From UASB124 sp964446935 (GTDB lineage Bacteria; Babelota; Babeliae; Babelales; RVW-14), in NCBI GenBank assembly GCA_964446935.1, contig CAYUQI010000023.1, positions 1 to 20,739 on the forward strand: a stretch of DNA of 20,739 bases, read 5' to 3'. The notes under the pieces are model-generated. The model saw only the letters and a list, made by a program, of their open reading frames with translations. It made no database searches and was not told the origin of the DNA. The position numbers and the translations under genes are program-made. Within the stretch, counting starts at the first letter, position 1. Each line of letters starts with the position of its first letter. Below are positions 1 through 7,222 of the stretch, one piece after another.

Positions 1-1806
1 TTTTTCCTGAATATACTGATCGACAACCTCTTCAAGAATTGTCAGCGGTACTGCTCCTAGTTTCAATACAGTATTATGAAACTCTCGAATATCAAACTTC
101 TTGCCTAAAGCATCCTTAGCTCGTTGTCTAAGCTCAAGAATTTTTAATTGGCCTATTTTATAAGAACATGCTTGCCCCGGATATACGAAATATCTATCTA
201 CCTCAGAAATCACCATGCTTTTTGGATGGCCAGTAGTTTGCATCATATAATCAATTGCTTGTTCCCGTGTCCATTTTTTTCTATGAATGCCTGTATCAAC
301 AACAAGTCGAGCTGCACGTAACAGATCAGCAAGCCAATACCCTAATTGAGATAATCGAGAAGAATAAAATCCTTGTTCATAAGCAAGTTTTTCAACATAC
401 AATGCCCATCCTTCAACATATGCTGTATATAACCAAAGCTTTCGAAGAATTGGCATATTCGACTCTAGTTCAAGTGATATTTGAAAATGGTGTCCAGGTT
501 CAGCTTCATGCACAATAGTCGCTTCCATCATAAATTTGGGTTCGTCATGCATATAATGGAGATTGACAAAAACAACGCCTGGGCGAGATCCATCAATGGT
601 AGGAAATTCGTAATGAGGAGCCCCACACGCAGTTTCCTCTTCATATGAAGGAACGGCTTGAATTTTTACACCAGCATGTGGCGTAAGGTCAAAAAGAGGC
701 GATAGCTCTTTTCTGCTGCGTTCTAAAATAGTTTGATAATCCGTCAAGCATTGTCGACGCCCATCCTCTATTTCAGGATAATAAAACTTAGGGTCCTTAA
801 AAAGATCCTGCATTGACACATGTTCTTCCCTTAAAATTTTACGCACCTCTTCTTGAGCTTTTTGAACCTCCTGCAGCCCTAATTCATGGATTTGATCAGC
901 AGTTAAATCTGTTGTTGTGTGCTCTTTAAGTTTATAGGCGTAATATTCATCACCATAGGGCAATGCCCACACACCATTATTCTGAGTTGTTTGATTCACC
1001 ATTGTTTCCAAATACTGCTGTAAGGCTTGATACGCAGGATAAACTGATTTTTTAATGACATCCGCAGCTCGTGCCACATATTGGTCTTTATTTGACAGTT
1101 GGATGTTCTGAATGCACTGCGCAAGATGCGCATAAAAACTATTATCTTCAACGGCTGGTGGCAGCAATGCCTTAATCATGTTTATAACAGTGGAAAGCGT
1201 AAAGGCAGGAGGAACAATACCCATCTTCTTTTGATGTTCAAGTAAAGCGATACACTGTTGTAGTTGCTCAGCAACACGTCCTAGACGAGTAATATAAAGA
1301 TCGACATGTTCGGGTGTTTTGAGTGGATGGAATTGAATAAATACTGCCGTCAAATCTGGAATAATTCCAAATAGATGACAGATGTGGTAATCATGAAACA
1401 AAAACTTTTCTCCATTGACTGCGTGCTGTAAGCCCCATAGAAAGACCTTGTATGATATCTTTTGATCATAGGTAAGAGCTTCATCAGAGAGTTGTTGCAA
1501 ACGTTGAAGATTTACTTTTTTTTCTTCAAGTGCTGACACCATTGCCAGTGGAGAAACATCATTGAGATATGCATTATATTCGTAGTTATCAATAGGCAAA
1601 CCAATGACACTTAATTTTTGTGGTTTGGTAGCCACTTCGGATATAAAGAGCTTATAAAAGAAATCATCAATACTTTCCTGTGACTGTTTTTTTATTGTTG
1701 CCTTTAAATCAAACTGAGCAACTCCTTGCATTCCAGAAGCTCCTTGGATTATAGAACAACAGATGATGAGAACAAGAAAACTCCTCATTCGCCTTAAAAT
1801 CTTCAT
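1..1806 (-). CDS. DUF885 family zinc-peptidase-like protein, exported, C-terminus cut by window edge
   Basis: The frame stays open from ATG at 1806 to the window edge, 602 codons, so only the C-terminal end is missing. The N-terminus has a positive start and a hydrophobic stretch (about residues 8-24), a probable signal peptide. Residues 433-440 read HEAEPGHH, the HExxPGHH motif of DUF885 (PF05960); many members have Gly where this has Ala435. Near the C-terminus GHPKSMVISEVDRY followed by PGQACSYKIG is also typical of the family. DUF885 proteins are thought to be metal-dependent peptidases; the substrate here is unknown. A Shine-Dalgarno AAGAAAGG lies about 7 bases before the ATG. It stands alone, divergent from the next gene. 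Family call is firm; enzyme activity is inferred from the family. Confidence 0.88.
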   Translation of the reverse strand, partial: MKILRRMRSFLVLIICCSIIQGASGMQGVAQFDLKATIKKQSQESIDDFFYKLFISEVATKPQKLSVIGLPIDNYEYNAYLNDVSPLAMVSALEEKKVNLQRLQQLSDEALTYDQKISYKVFLWGLQHAVNGEKFLFHDYHICHLFGIIPDLTAVFIQFHPLKTPEHVDLYITRLGRVAEQLQQCIALLEHQKKMGIVPPAFTLSTVINMIKALLPPAVEDNSFYAHLAQCIQNIQLSNKDQYVARAADVIKKSVYPAYQALQQYLETMVNQTTQNNGVWALPYGDEYYAYKLKEHTTTDLTADQIHELGLQEVQKAQEEVRKILREEHVSMQDLFKDPKFYYPEIEDGRRQCLTDYQTILERSRKELSPLFDLTPHAGVKIQAVPSYEEETACGAPHYEFPTIDGSRPGVVFVNLHYMHDEPKFMMEATIVHEAEPGHHFQISLELESNMPILRKLWLYTAYVEGWALYVEKLAYEQGFYSSRLSQLGYWLADLLRAARLVVDTGIHRKKWTREQAIDYMMQTTGHPKSMVISEVDRYFVYPGQACSYKIGQLKILELRQRAKDALGKKFDIREFHNTVLKLGAVPLTILEEVVDQYIQEK

Positions 1807-2240
1807 CCCAAGCCTTTCTTAAACTTTTACAAAGTCATACAGACATTCTTTGTTCAACACCCATTTCAAATTTTTTATTTTATCAAAAAGTGGCAAAGTT
1901 TGACCTTTCAGGCACATGTCAGAAAAGCTATTGATACAACGGTTGATATAGGCGAAATTCCTTTGAGATAACTTAAAAATTTCATGAAAGATTCCTCATC
2001 TACTATGGTTTAACGCCTCACTTCAATCTTTGAAATAATCTAACCCCCATGGTTAAGAAATCCGCAAGATAACAAACAATGCAGATAAGATAAGTATACT
2101 AACCCTAAAAAACATTGCCCATGAGAGTAAAACACTCAAAAAACTTAATAAAAATCAGCATCCCATGATTTAATTGACTAATATAATTAATTCCATAGAC
2201 TTGTGCTTAAGAATAGTATTTTTCAATCAGGAGGTTATAT
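1807..2240. other. Divergent intergenic region without a convincing gene
   Basis: About 430 AT-rich bases between two divergently transcribed genes. It must hold both promoters. I see no conserved ORF, RNA fold or repeat family beyond a plausible plus-strand promoter near 2174-2201 and the SD for the gene at 2241. Confidence 0.5.
2174..2201 (+). promoter_or_regulatory. Putative sigma-70-like promoter for the gene at 2241
   Basis: TTGACT (2174-2179) and TAGACT (2196-2201) are separated by 16 bases, about 40 bases before the start codon. The match is moderate and this AT-rich region gives chance hits. Confidence 0.35.
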
Positions 2241-2957
2241 ATGAGTATACTTACAAAAAACATAAAAATTATAATAATAGGTTCTGCCTTTTCGTTGCTA
2301 TTTATCTATTCAAAGCCAGCAGTAAAAAAACATTCCCAACCAATGAAATTTACAACCTGCGTAGATTTAGGAGTTGATACAGAATTAAGCAATGACGAAT
2401 TATTGTTGTTAGATTTACACCTTCTGGTTGGCAAGGGTAAACTCAAAACGCTCAAAAAAATAGCAGCTCAAAAACCAGAATTATTCAAAAAGTATCTCAA
2501 TCAACCATTAGCAGAAACCGGAAAAACATTGCTTATGTCCGCTTTGAGCGCCGGGTGTCCTAAAATAAAAACAGATGCAGCGGTTTTAAAAATCAAAAGG
2601 AAAATGGCTTACTTCTTGATTACAAAATGTAAAGCAGACCTTAGGGCCCGTGACGCAGTCGGTCAAACCTGTTTATATGACGCAGTCCAATCGGATGATA
2701 TTAAACTGGTTGTATATGTTTTAGACAATGTTTATCATCAAGCTCATGCATTTTTTTCTCACGAAACAGCCAATAAAATTCTTGTTGATTTTGTAAACTC
2801 AAAAAACAACGCTGGTCAAACAGCTTGTGATTATGCAATACAAAGAAAATCCGCAGAATCAAAGATAGCAAAAACCCTACTCCTCGCATCCAAACTAGAA
2901 ACGCTAGGTCAATACTCAGGTGAAACTGCTTTTATCAATTTAGAGGCAGATATCTAA
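2241..2957 (+). CDS. Exported small protein with degenerate ankyrin-like repeats
   Basis: 238 residues from ATG 2241, preceded by a strong SD (CAGGAGG, 6 bases upstream). Residues 1-30 form a signal peptide or membrane anchor (basic start, then a long Ile/Leu/Phe stretch). The rest has helical pairs resembling ankyrin repeats: around 45-85 (a Leu-rich helix, then KTLKKIAAQKPELF), 133-165 (ARDAVGQTCLYDAVQSDD) and 183-220 (NSKNNAGQTACDYAIQRK). The usual TPLHxAA core is worn to QTCLYDAV and QTACDYAI. Such repeats bind proteins; the partner is unknown. An intrinsic terminator 8 bases after the stop makes it a single-gene unit. The ankyrin call rests on pattern only; another short alpha-helical repeat is possible. 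Confidence 0.72.
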   Translation: MSILTKNIKIIIIGSAFSLLFIYSKPAVKKHSQPMKFTTCVDLGVDTELSNDELLLLDLHLLVGKGKLKTLKKIAAQKPELFKKYLNQPLAETGKTLLMSALSAGCPKIKTDAAVLKIKRKMAYFLITKCKADLRARDAVGQTCLYDAVQSDDIKLVVYVLDNVYHQAHAFFSHETANKILVDFVNSKNNAGQTACDYAIQRKSAESKIAKTLLLASKLETLGQYSGETAFINLEADI

Positions 2958-2964
2958 TAAATTT

Positions 2965-2999
2965 AAAAAGCACACAAGTTTTTAACTTGTGTGCTTTTT
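2965..2999 (+). terminator. Intrinsic terminator after the ankyrin-like gene
   Basis: Perfect 16-bp inverted repeat (2965-2980 with 2984-2999) around a TTT loop. The A-tract on one side and T-tract on the other flank a GCACACAAGTT core, so it can work in both directions. On the minus strand it also lies downstream of the SDR relic and the GNAT/SDR cluster. Confidence 0.9.
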
Positions 3000-3016
3000 C
3001 TCCTAAGCGTTCAAAA

Positions 3017-3172
3017 TCAAAACACTTTCAATACAAGGCTATCAGGCAACCACTTCAAAACTCTGAGCAAACAAGAATAAAACCAGGATGGTTCAATCTG
3101 CTTTTTATCCTTAAAACCTGTTCAACAATGTATTGCGCTTCATCGGCTGCATTGTACGTAAACGGTGTTTAT
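3017..3172 (-). pseudogene. Decayed C-terminal remnant of a second SDR oxidoreductase copy
   Basis: Read on the minus strand this encodes PFTYNAADEAQYIVEQV and then, after a one-base frameshift, KDKKQIEPSWFYSCLLRV, KWLPDSLVLKVF and a TGA stop. It aligns with the C-terminus of the intact SDR at 3755-4576: I count 39 identical residues of 49. The frameshift lies in the T/A run near 3100-3114, where this copy is one base shorter. Homology stops abruptly near 3172, with an in-frame TAA just beyond, so the catalytic N-terminal four fifths is gone. Probably what is left of a tandem duplication, with the GNAT gene now between the copies. Confidence 0.85.
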
Positions 3173-3223
3173 ACGACCATTAACCATAAAAATTCTTCAA
3201 TCCCATAGCTTATTTTTATTCTC

Positions 3224-3742
3224 TCATGTGAATTTCTTTACAAACCACAAAACCAAATCATCGTCTACTCGAACAGTGTCCCATGGCTCGACCGACTTAT
3301 TTTCATAGGTTACCCCGCAACCATCTGGAACATACCCTCGTTTAACGTAGAGTCTTTGCGCATTTCCATAGTCAGCATACAATCCCACACCAATACCAAC
3401 ACAAGGACTTATCGTGCTTGCCTCAGTTTCCGCCAAATCAAGCAACGTTGAGCCAACTCCCTGTTGTCTAAATTTTGGTAGCACATTTAAATCACTGATT
3501 TCAGGAATGTTTTGAGAGGAAAAAGGCTGGTAATCAGAATGCCATTTTAGAGTGACATAGCCAACAAAATTGTTTTCGCCCCATGCTATCCAAACACGAC
3601 GCTGATTGTTTTCTTGTTCTTTCAGATACTGTTGATATATCAACGCTGGTTTATCCCACCCAATTTCGGCAAATGACGCAACTATTAATGGGATATCTTG
3701 TGCCGCAAGTGCGGTATAGCGTATTTCTGAAATATTCAACAT
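3224..3742 (-). CDS. GNAT-family N-acetyltransferase
   Basis: 172 residues from ATG 3742. The acetyl-CoA motif A is clear: EISDLNVLPKFRQQGVG, with RQQGVG at residues 92-97, followed by an amphipathic helix. The C-terminal GNAT part is GLYADYGNAQRLYVKRGYVP, where N-AQRLY-KRGY is the usual motif B. It should transfer an acetyl group from acetyl-CoA to an amine; the substrate cannot be told. Start choice: an ATG at 3754 directly abuts the SDR stop (TAAATG) but has no SD, whereas ATG 3742 has GGGA six bases upstream. It is the last intact gene of a minus-strand cluster with the SDR and CPT-like genes and is likely translated with them. Confidence 0.85.
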   Translation of the reverse strand: MLNISEIRYTALAAQDIPLIVASFAEIGWDKPALIYQQYLKEQENNQRRVWIAWGENNFVGYVTLKWHSDYQPFSSQNIPEISDLNVLPKFRQQGVGSTLLDLAETEASTISPCVGIGVGLYADYGNAQRLYVKRGYVPDGCGVTYENKSVEPWDTVRVDDDLVLWFVKKFT

Positions 3743-3754
3743 GCATGGTCCCAT

Positions 3755-4576
3755 TTAAAATATGTTTAAAACAATACTATCGGGCAACCAGTTTAATATT
3801 CTAAGCAAGCAGGAGTAAAACCACGATGGTTCAATCTGTTTTTTGCCTTTAAAAACTTGTTCAACAATGTATCGCGCTTCATCAGTTGCATTGTGGGTAA
3901 ATGGCAATGTTTTTGGAGCTTTAAGCATCGGCGTTGCTACAGGGCCAGGAAGCACAAGAACAAAGCCTATGCCATCATTAAAATATCGTAATCGCAATGA
4001 TTTAAAACATCCATTGAGCGCTGCCTTGCTAGCACCATAGCCATCGCAACCAGGTGGCGCAAAGATCGCATTGACTGATGATGTTGCAACAAACGTTCCG
4101 CCACCATACGCCTTCACGTCATTGATCCACTCATCAACCCATGCAATAACACCAAAGTAATTGGTATCAAAACATTCCTTATGCATCGGCATCATTGGTT
4201 GGAATTTATGGTACGGAGCTCCGGTGCCTGCATTCAAGAAAAATAATGTTGGTTGTAACCCCTGCTTTTTAATCGCATCGGAAGCGTCATGAATCTGTAC
4301 AGGAATGCTCACATCGCACTGGTATGGAATAAAGCCAAAACCAAGTTCTGCGGCCAGTTCCTTAAGCTTCTCTTGTCTGCGTGCAACACCAATAACTTTC
4401 CAGCCACGCTTGATCATTTCGCGTGAAATTTCAAGGCCAATGCCTGATGAAGCACCGGTAACTAAACAGGTCTTGGTCGACTGGTTGATTGGCAGTCTGT
4501 CGAATCTGATTAAAAATATATATCCTGCCGTTAAAAAAAAGAATATAAATGAAGCAATAATCAAAGTTTTTTTCAT
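3755..4576 (-). CDS. Membrane-anchored short-chain dehydrogenase/reductase (SDR)
   Basis: 273 residues. Classical SDR signatures: cofactor motif TGASSGIG (40-47), NAG (115-117), catalytic Ser167, and YGASK with Tyr180 and Lys184. An NAD(P)H-dependent oxidoreductase is expected; the arginines after the second strand (VARRQEK) hint at NADP, which is inference. Unusually, residues 4-23 form a transmembrane segment or uncleaved signal before the Rossmann fold, as in membrane-bound SDRs acting on lipids or steroids. Its ATG overlaps the stop of the CPT-like gene by four bases (ATGA) and its stop abuts the next GNAT frame, so these genes are probably co-translated. A broken copy of its C-terminus lies at 3017-3172. 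Confidence 0.92.
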   Translation of the reverse strand: MKKTLIIASFIFFFLTAGYIFLIRFDRLPINQSTKTCLVTGASSGIGLEISREMIKRGWKVIGVARRQEKLKELAAELGFGFIPYQCDVSIPVQIHDASDAIKKQGLQPTLFFLNAGTGAPYHKFQPMMPMHKECFDTNYFGVIAWVDEWINDVKAYGGGTFVATSSVNAIFAPPGCDGYGASKAALNGCFKSLRLRYFNDGIGFVLVLPGPVATPMLKAPKTLPFTHNATDEARYIVEQVFKGKKQIEPSWFYSCLLRILNWLPDSIVLNIF

Positions 4577-5235
4577 CGTTTCTCTTTCACAAATTTGATA
4601 ATCAGCTCGGCCGCTTGCTCAGGGGTCTCCTTGCTGGTATCAACCATCACATCATAGCGCATTCCCTGATGAACGGTATGATAATGACTACGAGCATGAC
4701 CTTCCGGGGAAGTACCACGTTTCTTTTCTCGCTGTTCTATTATTTCCAATGGAGCCGTAACGCCAACCCAAATAACGTTAATTCCCTTCAATGCTTCTTG
4801 TAAATCAGTAATCCACGCATCTTCATATTTTATGTAATCAACAATTACATTGTTACCCATGTGTGCATAAGCAGCAATAGCTCGATGCATGCCTCTGATG
4901 ACTTTCTGACCTTCCGGGCCAAACACAGCGGTCATAATTTTGCCTTTCGCATCGTGTGTGGTAACAACCTTCATCATTGCATCATGTTCTGGTTTATCAT
5001 CCAACCACTGCTGAGGAATGACGCCAACATATAAATGATCAATGCCTGTCCCAAGCCATGGGGTAGGCTGTTTAGCTTGAAATGCTTTGATAATACTTGA
5101 TTTACCAACTGATGAGGGGCCATTAAGTATGATCACTGTGCCAGGTTTAATTTGATCTGCACTATTCCGGCAAGCTCCCATCAATGCAAGCATTGATAGA
5201 AGACCAATCCCGCATGTCACATATTTTGTTAACAT
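4573..5235 (-). CDS. Exported chloramphenicol-phosphotransferase-like P-loop kinase
   Basis: 220 residues. The Walker A P-loop is GPSSVGKS (39-46), followed by WLGTGIDHLY with Asp66, matching the catalytic Asp region of chloramphenicol 3-O-phosphotransferase (CPT). The later GNNVIVDYI and GVTAPLEIIEQREKKRG (an NMP-kinase-like lid with basic residues) and the His/Arg-rich RSHYHTVHQG fit the same superfamily. An ATP-dependent phosphotransfer to a hydroxyl group is expected. The odd part is the N-terminus: a hydrophobic signal ending in LMGAC (Cys22), which resembles a lipobox but with Met at -3. An ATP-using kinase with an export signal is unusual. SD AAGGA lies 9 bases before ATG 5235. It overlaps the SDR gene by 4 bases. 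Family call good; antibiotic resistance is not implied. Confidence 0.82.
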   Translation of the reverse strand: MLTKYVTCGIGLLSMLALMGACRNSADQIKPGTVIILNGPSSVGKSSIIKAFQAKQPTPWLGTGIDHLYVGVIPQQWLDDKPEHDAMMKVVTTHDAKGKIMTAVFGPEGQKVIRGMHRAIAAYAHMGNNVIVDYIKYEDAWITDLQEALKGINVIWVGVTAPLEIIEQREKKRGTSPEGHARSHYHTVHQGMRYDVMVDTSKETPEQAAELIIKFVKEKR

Positions 5236-5265
5236 ACAATATATCCTTACTTTTTTTTATAAAGC

Positions 5266-5306
5266 TTGTCAGGTAATGCCGCAACGCAAGCAACATCACC
5301 TGACAA
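5266..5306 (-). promoter_or_regulatory. Hairpin between the second GNAT and the CPT-like gene
   Basis: TTGTCAGGT (5266-5274) and ACCTGACAA (5298-5306) form a perfect 9-bp stem with a 23-base spacer, just after the GNAT stop and before the CPT start. No clean U-run follows on the minus strand, so partial terminator, processing site or operator are all possible. Confidence 0.5.
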
Positions 5307-5312
5307 TAACAG

Positions 5313-6062
5313 TTATTTAACCTCTTTCAGACCTGCAGCAACTTTTTCCAAAACACCATCAGATGTTGTTTTATATTCCAAGAATTTCCAATGGTTAAAA
5401 TTATGCGGGTGATCCAATATTGGGTTGTCAGTATAAACAAATCCCCACGATTGATAGGTTGTAAGCGCGATACTATTTGTTACCCGCACACACAAACATA
5501 TACGTTTGATGTCTGGCTTAATAGCATATATTGAACTCATCAGAAGCTTGCCAATCCCACGTCCTTGATACGCTTGATCAATAGTAAAGATCGTAAGTTT
5601 AATATCGCCCAAGGCGTAACATGGGCGCATCATGAACGAAATAAAACCGCGTATTTCTTTAGTTTGTTGATCTCTGGCAATCACTGCATAACAAACATCA
5701 TTCGCAAACATTGCCGCAACTTCCGGCCCCCATGTTGAAGTATCAAAAATAAAATGCATCTTAAGAAGATCTCGCATAATAATTTCGACCTGTAGCCAAT
5801 CGACGTTATCAAGGCCATTTTTAAACAACGGCCTGAATGGTTTGTAATACTCTTCTTCGTTAACAACCTCCGGATGCGCCCGTAAAAATTCCATTTCTGG
5901 AGCCATGTACGATACACAACCCATTGGCCAGACTGCTCTTAATACTTCTGCAAATTCTGGTGCAAAGAGTGTTGTTTTGAGCCACTCGATAATCACAGGA
6001 TAATCTTGTTTATCGGTCGCTGTGAATTGACCACTATTTTTTATTATTTCTTTTTGATTCAT
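5313..6062 (-). CDS. GNAT-family N-acetyltransferase with N-terminal extension
   Basis: 249 residues from ATG 6062, which has GGAAGA nine bases upstream; an in-frame TTG 11 codons earlier is less likely. The acetyl-CoA motif A is LTIFTIDQAYQGRGIG (Gln166-Gly171), followed by the helix LLMSSIYA, and motif B is SIALTTYQSWGFVYTDNP. Residues 1-100 form an extra region rich in aromatic residues that I do not recognise; it may bind substrate or be a diverged second GNAT half. Substrate unknown. First gene of the minus-strand cluster (GNAT, CPT-like, SDR, GNAT), separated from the CPT-like gene by a hairpin. Confidence 0.84.
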   Translation of the reverse strand: MNQKEIIKNSGQFTATDKQDYPVIIEWLKTTLFAPEFAEVLRAVWPMGCVSYMAPEMEFLRAHPEVVNEEEYYKPFRPLFKNGLDNVDWLQVEIIMRDLLKMHFIFDTSTWGPEVAAMFANDVCYAVIARDQQTKEIRGFISFMMRPCYALGDIKLTIFTIDQAYQGRGIGKLLMSSIYAIKPDIKRICLCVRVTNSIALTTYQSWGFVYTDNPILDHPHNFNHWKFLEYKTTSDGVLEKVAAGLKEVK

Positions 6063-6150
6063 TGTTTTCGTTCTTCCGGTTTCTTCAATTAACAATTACC
6101 TACTGATCCGCTTACAAACTGTTTATTGAAGTTTGCATGGTTAGTAACAT

Positions 6151-6232
6151 TTTTGTCATGCTGAACTCGTTTCAGCATCCACTCAATTCGTGACAAAGAA
6201 ATGGATCCTGAAATAAATTCAGGATGACAAAA
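6151..6232. repeat. Long imperfect inverted repeat, MITE- or REP-like
   Basis: Two 30-base arms (6151-6180 and 6203-6232) are inverted copies with a few mismatches, around a 22-base spacer. Each arm is itself a near palindrome: ATGCTGAACTCGTTTCAGCAT on the left, ATCCTGAAATAAATTCAGGAT on the right when read on the given strand. Arms begin and end in TTTTGTCAT/ATGACAAAA. No gene overlaps it. The fold-within-a-fold architecture is that of dispersed palindromic elements; only one copy is in this window. Confidence 0.75.
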
Positions 6233-6542
6233 GCATTTGCAGTATTACATGTGCCTACAAAACACAGCAGTAAAAATATACGATACGCATAGTTCATGCG
6301 GATTCTTTTCTCTTAAAAAATAAAATCATAATGCACACACCCATAAGAGGCATGTACGTAGACAATTAACAAGAAAACACGTTATTGAGCAAAAAACCCA
6401 ACACCGGTTTATTTAGATACAATGAGAAGAAACTTTCATAACGGCCCCGCTTTAATTAAGGGGTCTGTATTAAAAACAATGCTGGTTGTAAGTATAAACG
6501 AACAAGCCTGTTGTCGCAAAAAGCAACTCTTTTTATTATTTT
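6233..6542. other. Non-coding stretch between palindrome and HAD gene
   Basis: About 310 AT-rich bases with no supported ORF. A short imperfect palindrome around CCCCGCTTTAATTAAGGGG (about 6444-6466) and a weak AAAAAG/CTTTTT hairpin nearer the HAD stop are the only structures I see. It also has to contain the promoter region for the GNAT cluster or lie upstream of it. Confidence 0.4.
6518..6534 (-). terminator. Weak terminator-like hairpin after the HAD gene
   Basis: AAAAAG and CTTTTT flank a five-base loop 9 bases after the HAD stop codon. The stem is short and nearly all A/T, so function is doubtful. Confidence 0.25.
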
Positions 6543-7145
6543 TCAGGCTGTTTTGCTTACCAAGCCTTTAACAAAATCAGCAAATTCCTCAACATTTTTG
6601 TAATGATGGCACACCCATCCACGTTCAGAGGCAGCAGTGACATGAGACAGTGTATCATCAATGAATGCAATTTCATGTGCAGGAAGGCCAAGCGTTGTTT
6701 CAATATGCTTAAAAAACTCAAACTCAGGTTTCATTGCACCTATTTGGTAAGAACAAAAAATTCCATCAATGTACGGTCCAAATGTTTTTTGAAGAAAGGA
6801 AGCTCGATATTGTTCCTGATTTGTTCCCAAATAACGTTTGTAGTTACTCAACAATGAAAGTATTGGTAATATCTCTTTGTTGATGTTTAAATCATGCGTA
6901 AGCCAATAATCAATAAACGTATCAACCGGCACATCTATCTTGAGCTGATTGAAAACCGTCGTAAAGTAATGTTTTGCATCAACACAACCTTTGATAACAT
7001 CTGACCAATTGCTCATAAAAACTTGGCTCGCCAGATCAGGATCAAGCCCCAAATCCTGTTTGATATTTTCCCGCCATAGATATTTTCCATGCTCATCTTT
7101 TCCTTTGATGAGAACACCATCAACATCAATAATAATAGCTTTCAC
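6543..7145 (-). CDS. HAD-superfamily hydrolase (phosphatase-like)
   Basis: 200 residues from GTG 7145, preceded by GAAAGG five bases upstream; another in-frame GTG two codons earlier sits too close to that SD. All four HAD motifs are visible: motif I DVDGVL (Asp7 nucleophile, Asp9 acid/base), motif II LGTNQ, motif III Lys in AMKPEFEFF, and motif IV FIDDTLSHV. A helical cap of the class-I type lies between motifs I and II. Mg-dependent dephosphorylation of a small metabolite is expected; the subfamily (YihX-like or 2-haloacid dehalogenase-like) and substrate are not resolved. It lies 77 bases downstream of the permease and could share its transcript. Confidence 0.88.
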   Translation of the reverse strand: MKAIIIDVDGVLIKGKDEHGKYLWRENIKQDLGLDPDLASQVFMSNWSDVIKGCVDAKHYFTTVFNQLKIDVPVDTFIDYWLTHDLNINKEILPILSLLSNYKRYLGTNQEQYRASFLQKTFGPYIDGIFCSYQIGAMKPEFEFFKHIETTLGLPAHEIAFIDDTLSHVTAASERGWVCHHYKNVEEFADFVKGLVSKTA

Positions 7146-7222
7146 AAACACCTTTCAAAAAGTCATATTTTTAGCACGCGATCAAACAGTATGCAATAAT
7201 TATAACCTCCATTTATACCTTG

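Noticed and set aside
255..518. Plus-strand ORF of 87 codons
   Set aside because: Antisense shadow of the DUF885 gene, whose frame has clear family motifs over the same bases.
2987..3208. Plus-strand ORF of 73 codons
   Set aside because: It begins inside the terminator and runs antisense to the SDR relic, whose minus-strand reading has clear homology.
4305..4598. Plus-strand ORF of 97 codons
   Set aside because: Antisense to the well-supported SDR gene; no SD and no protein-like features.
4573..5235. Antibiotic resistance gene (chloramphenicol phosphotransferase)
   Set aside because: Only superfamily-level similarity, plus an export signal; resistance cannot be inferred from this.
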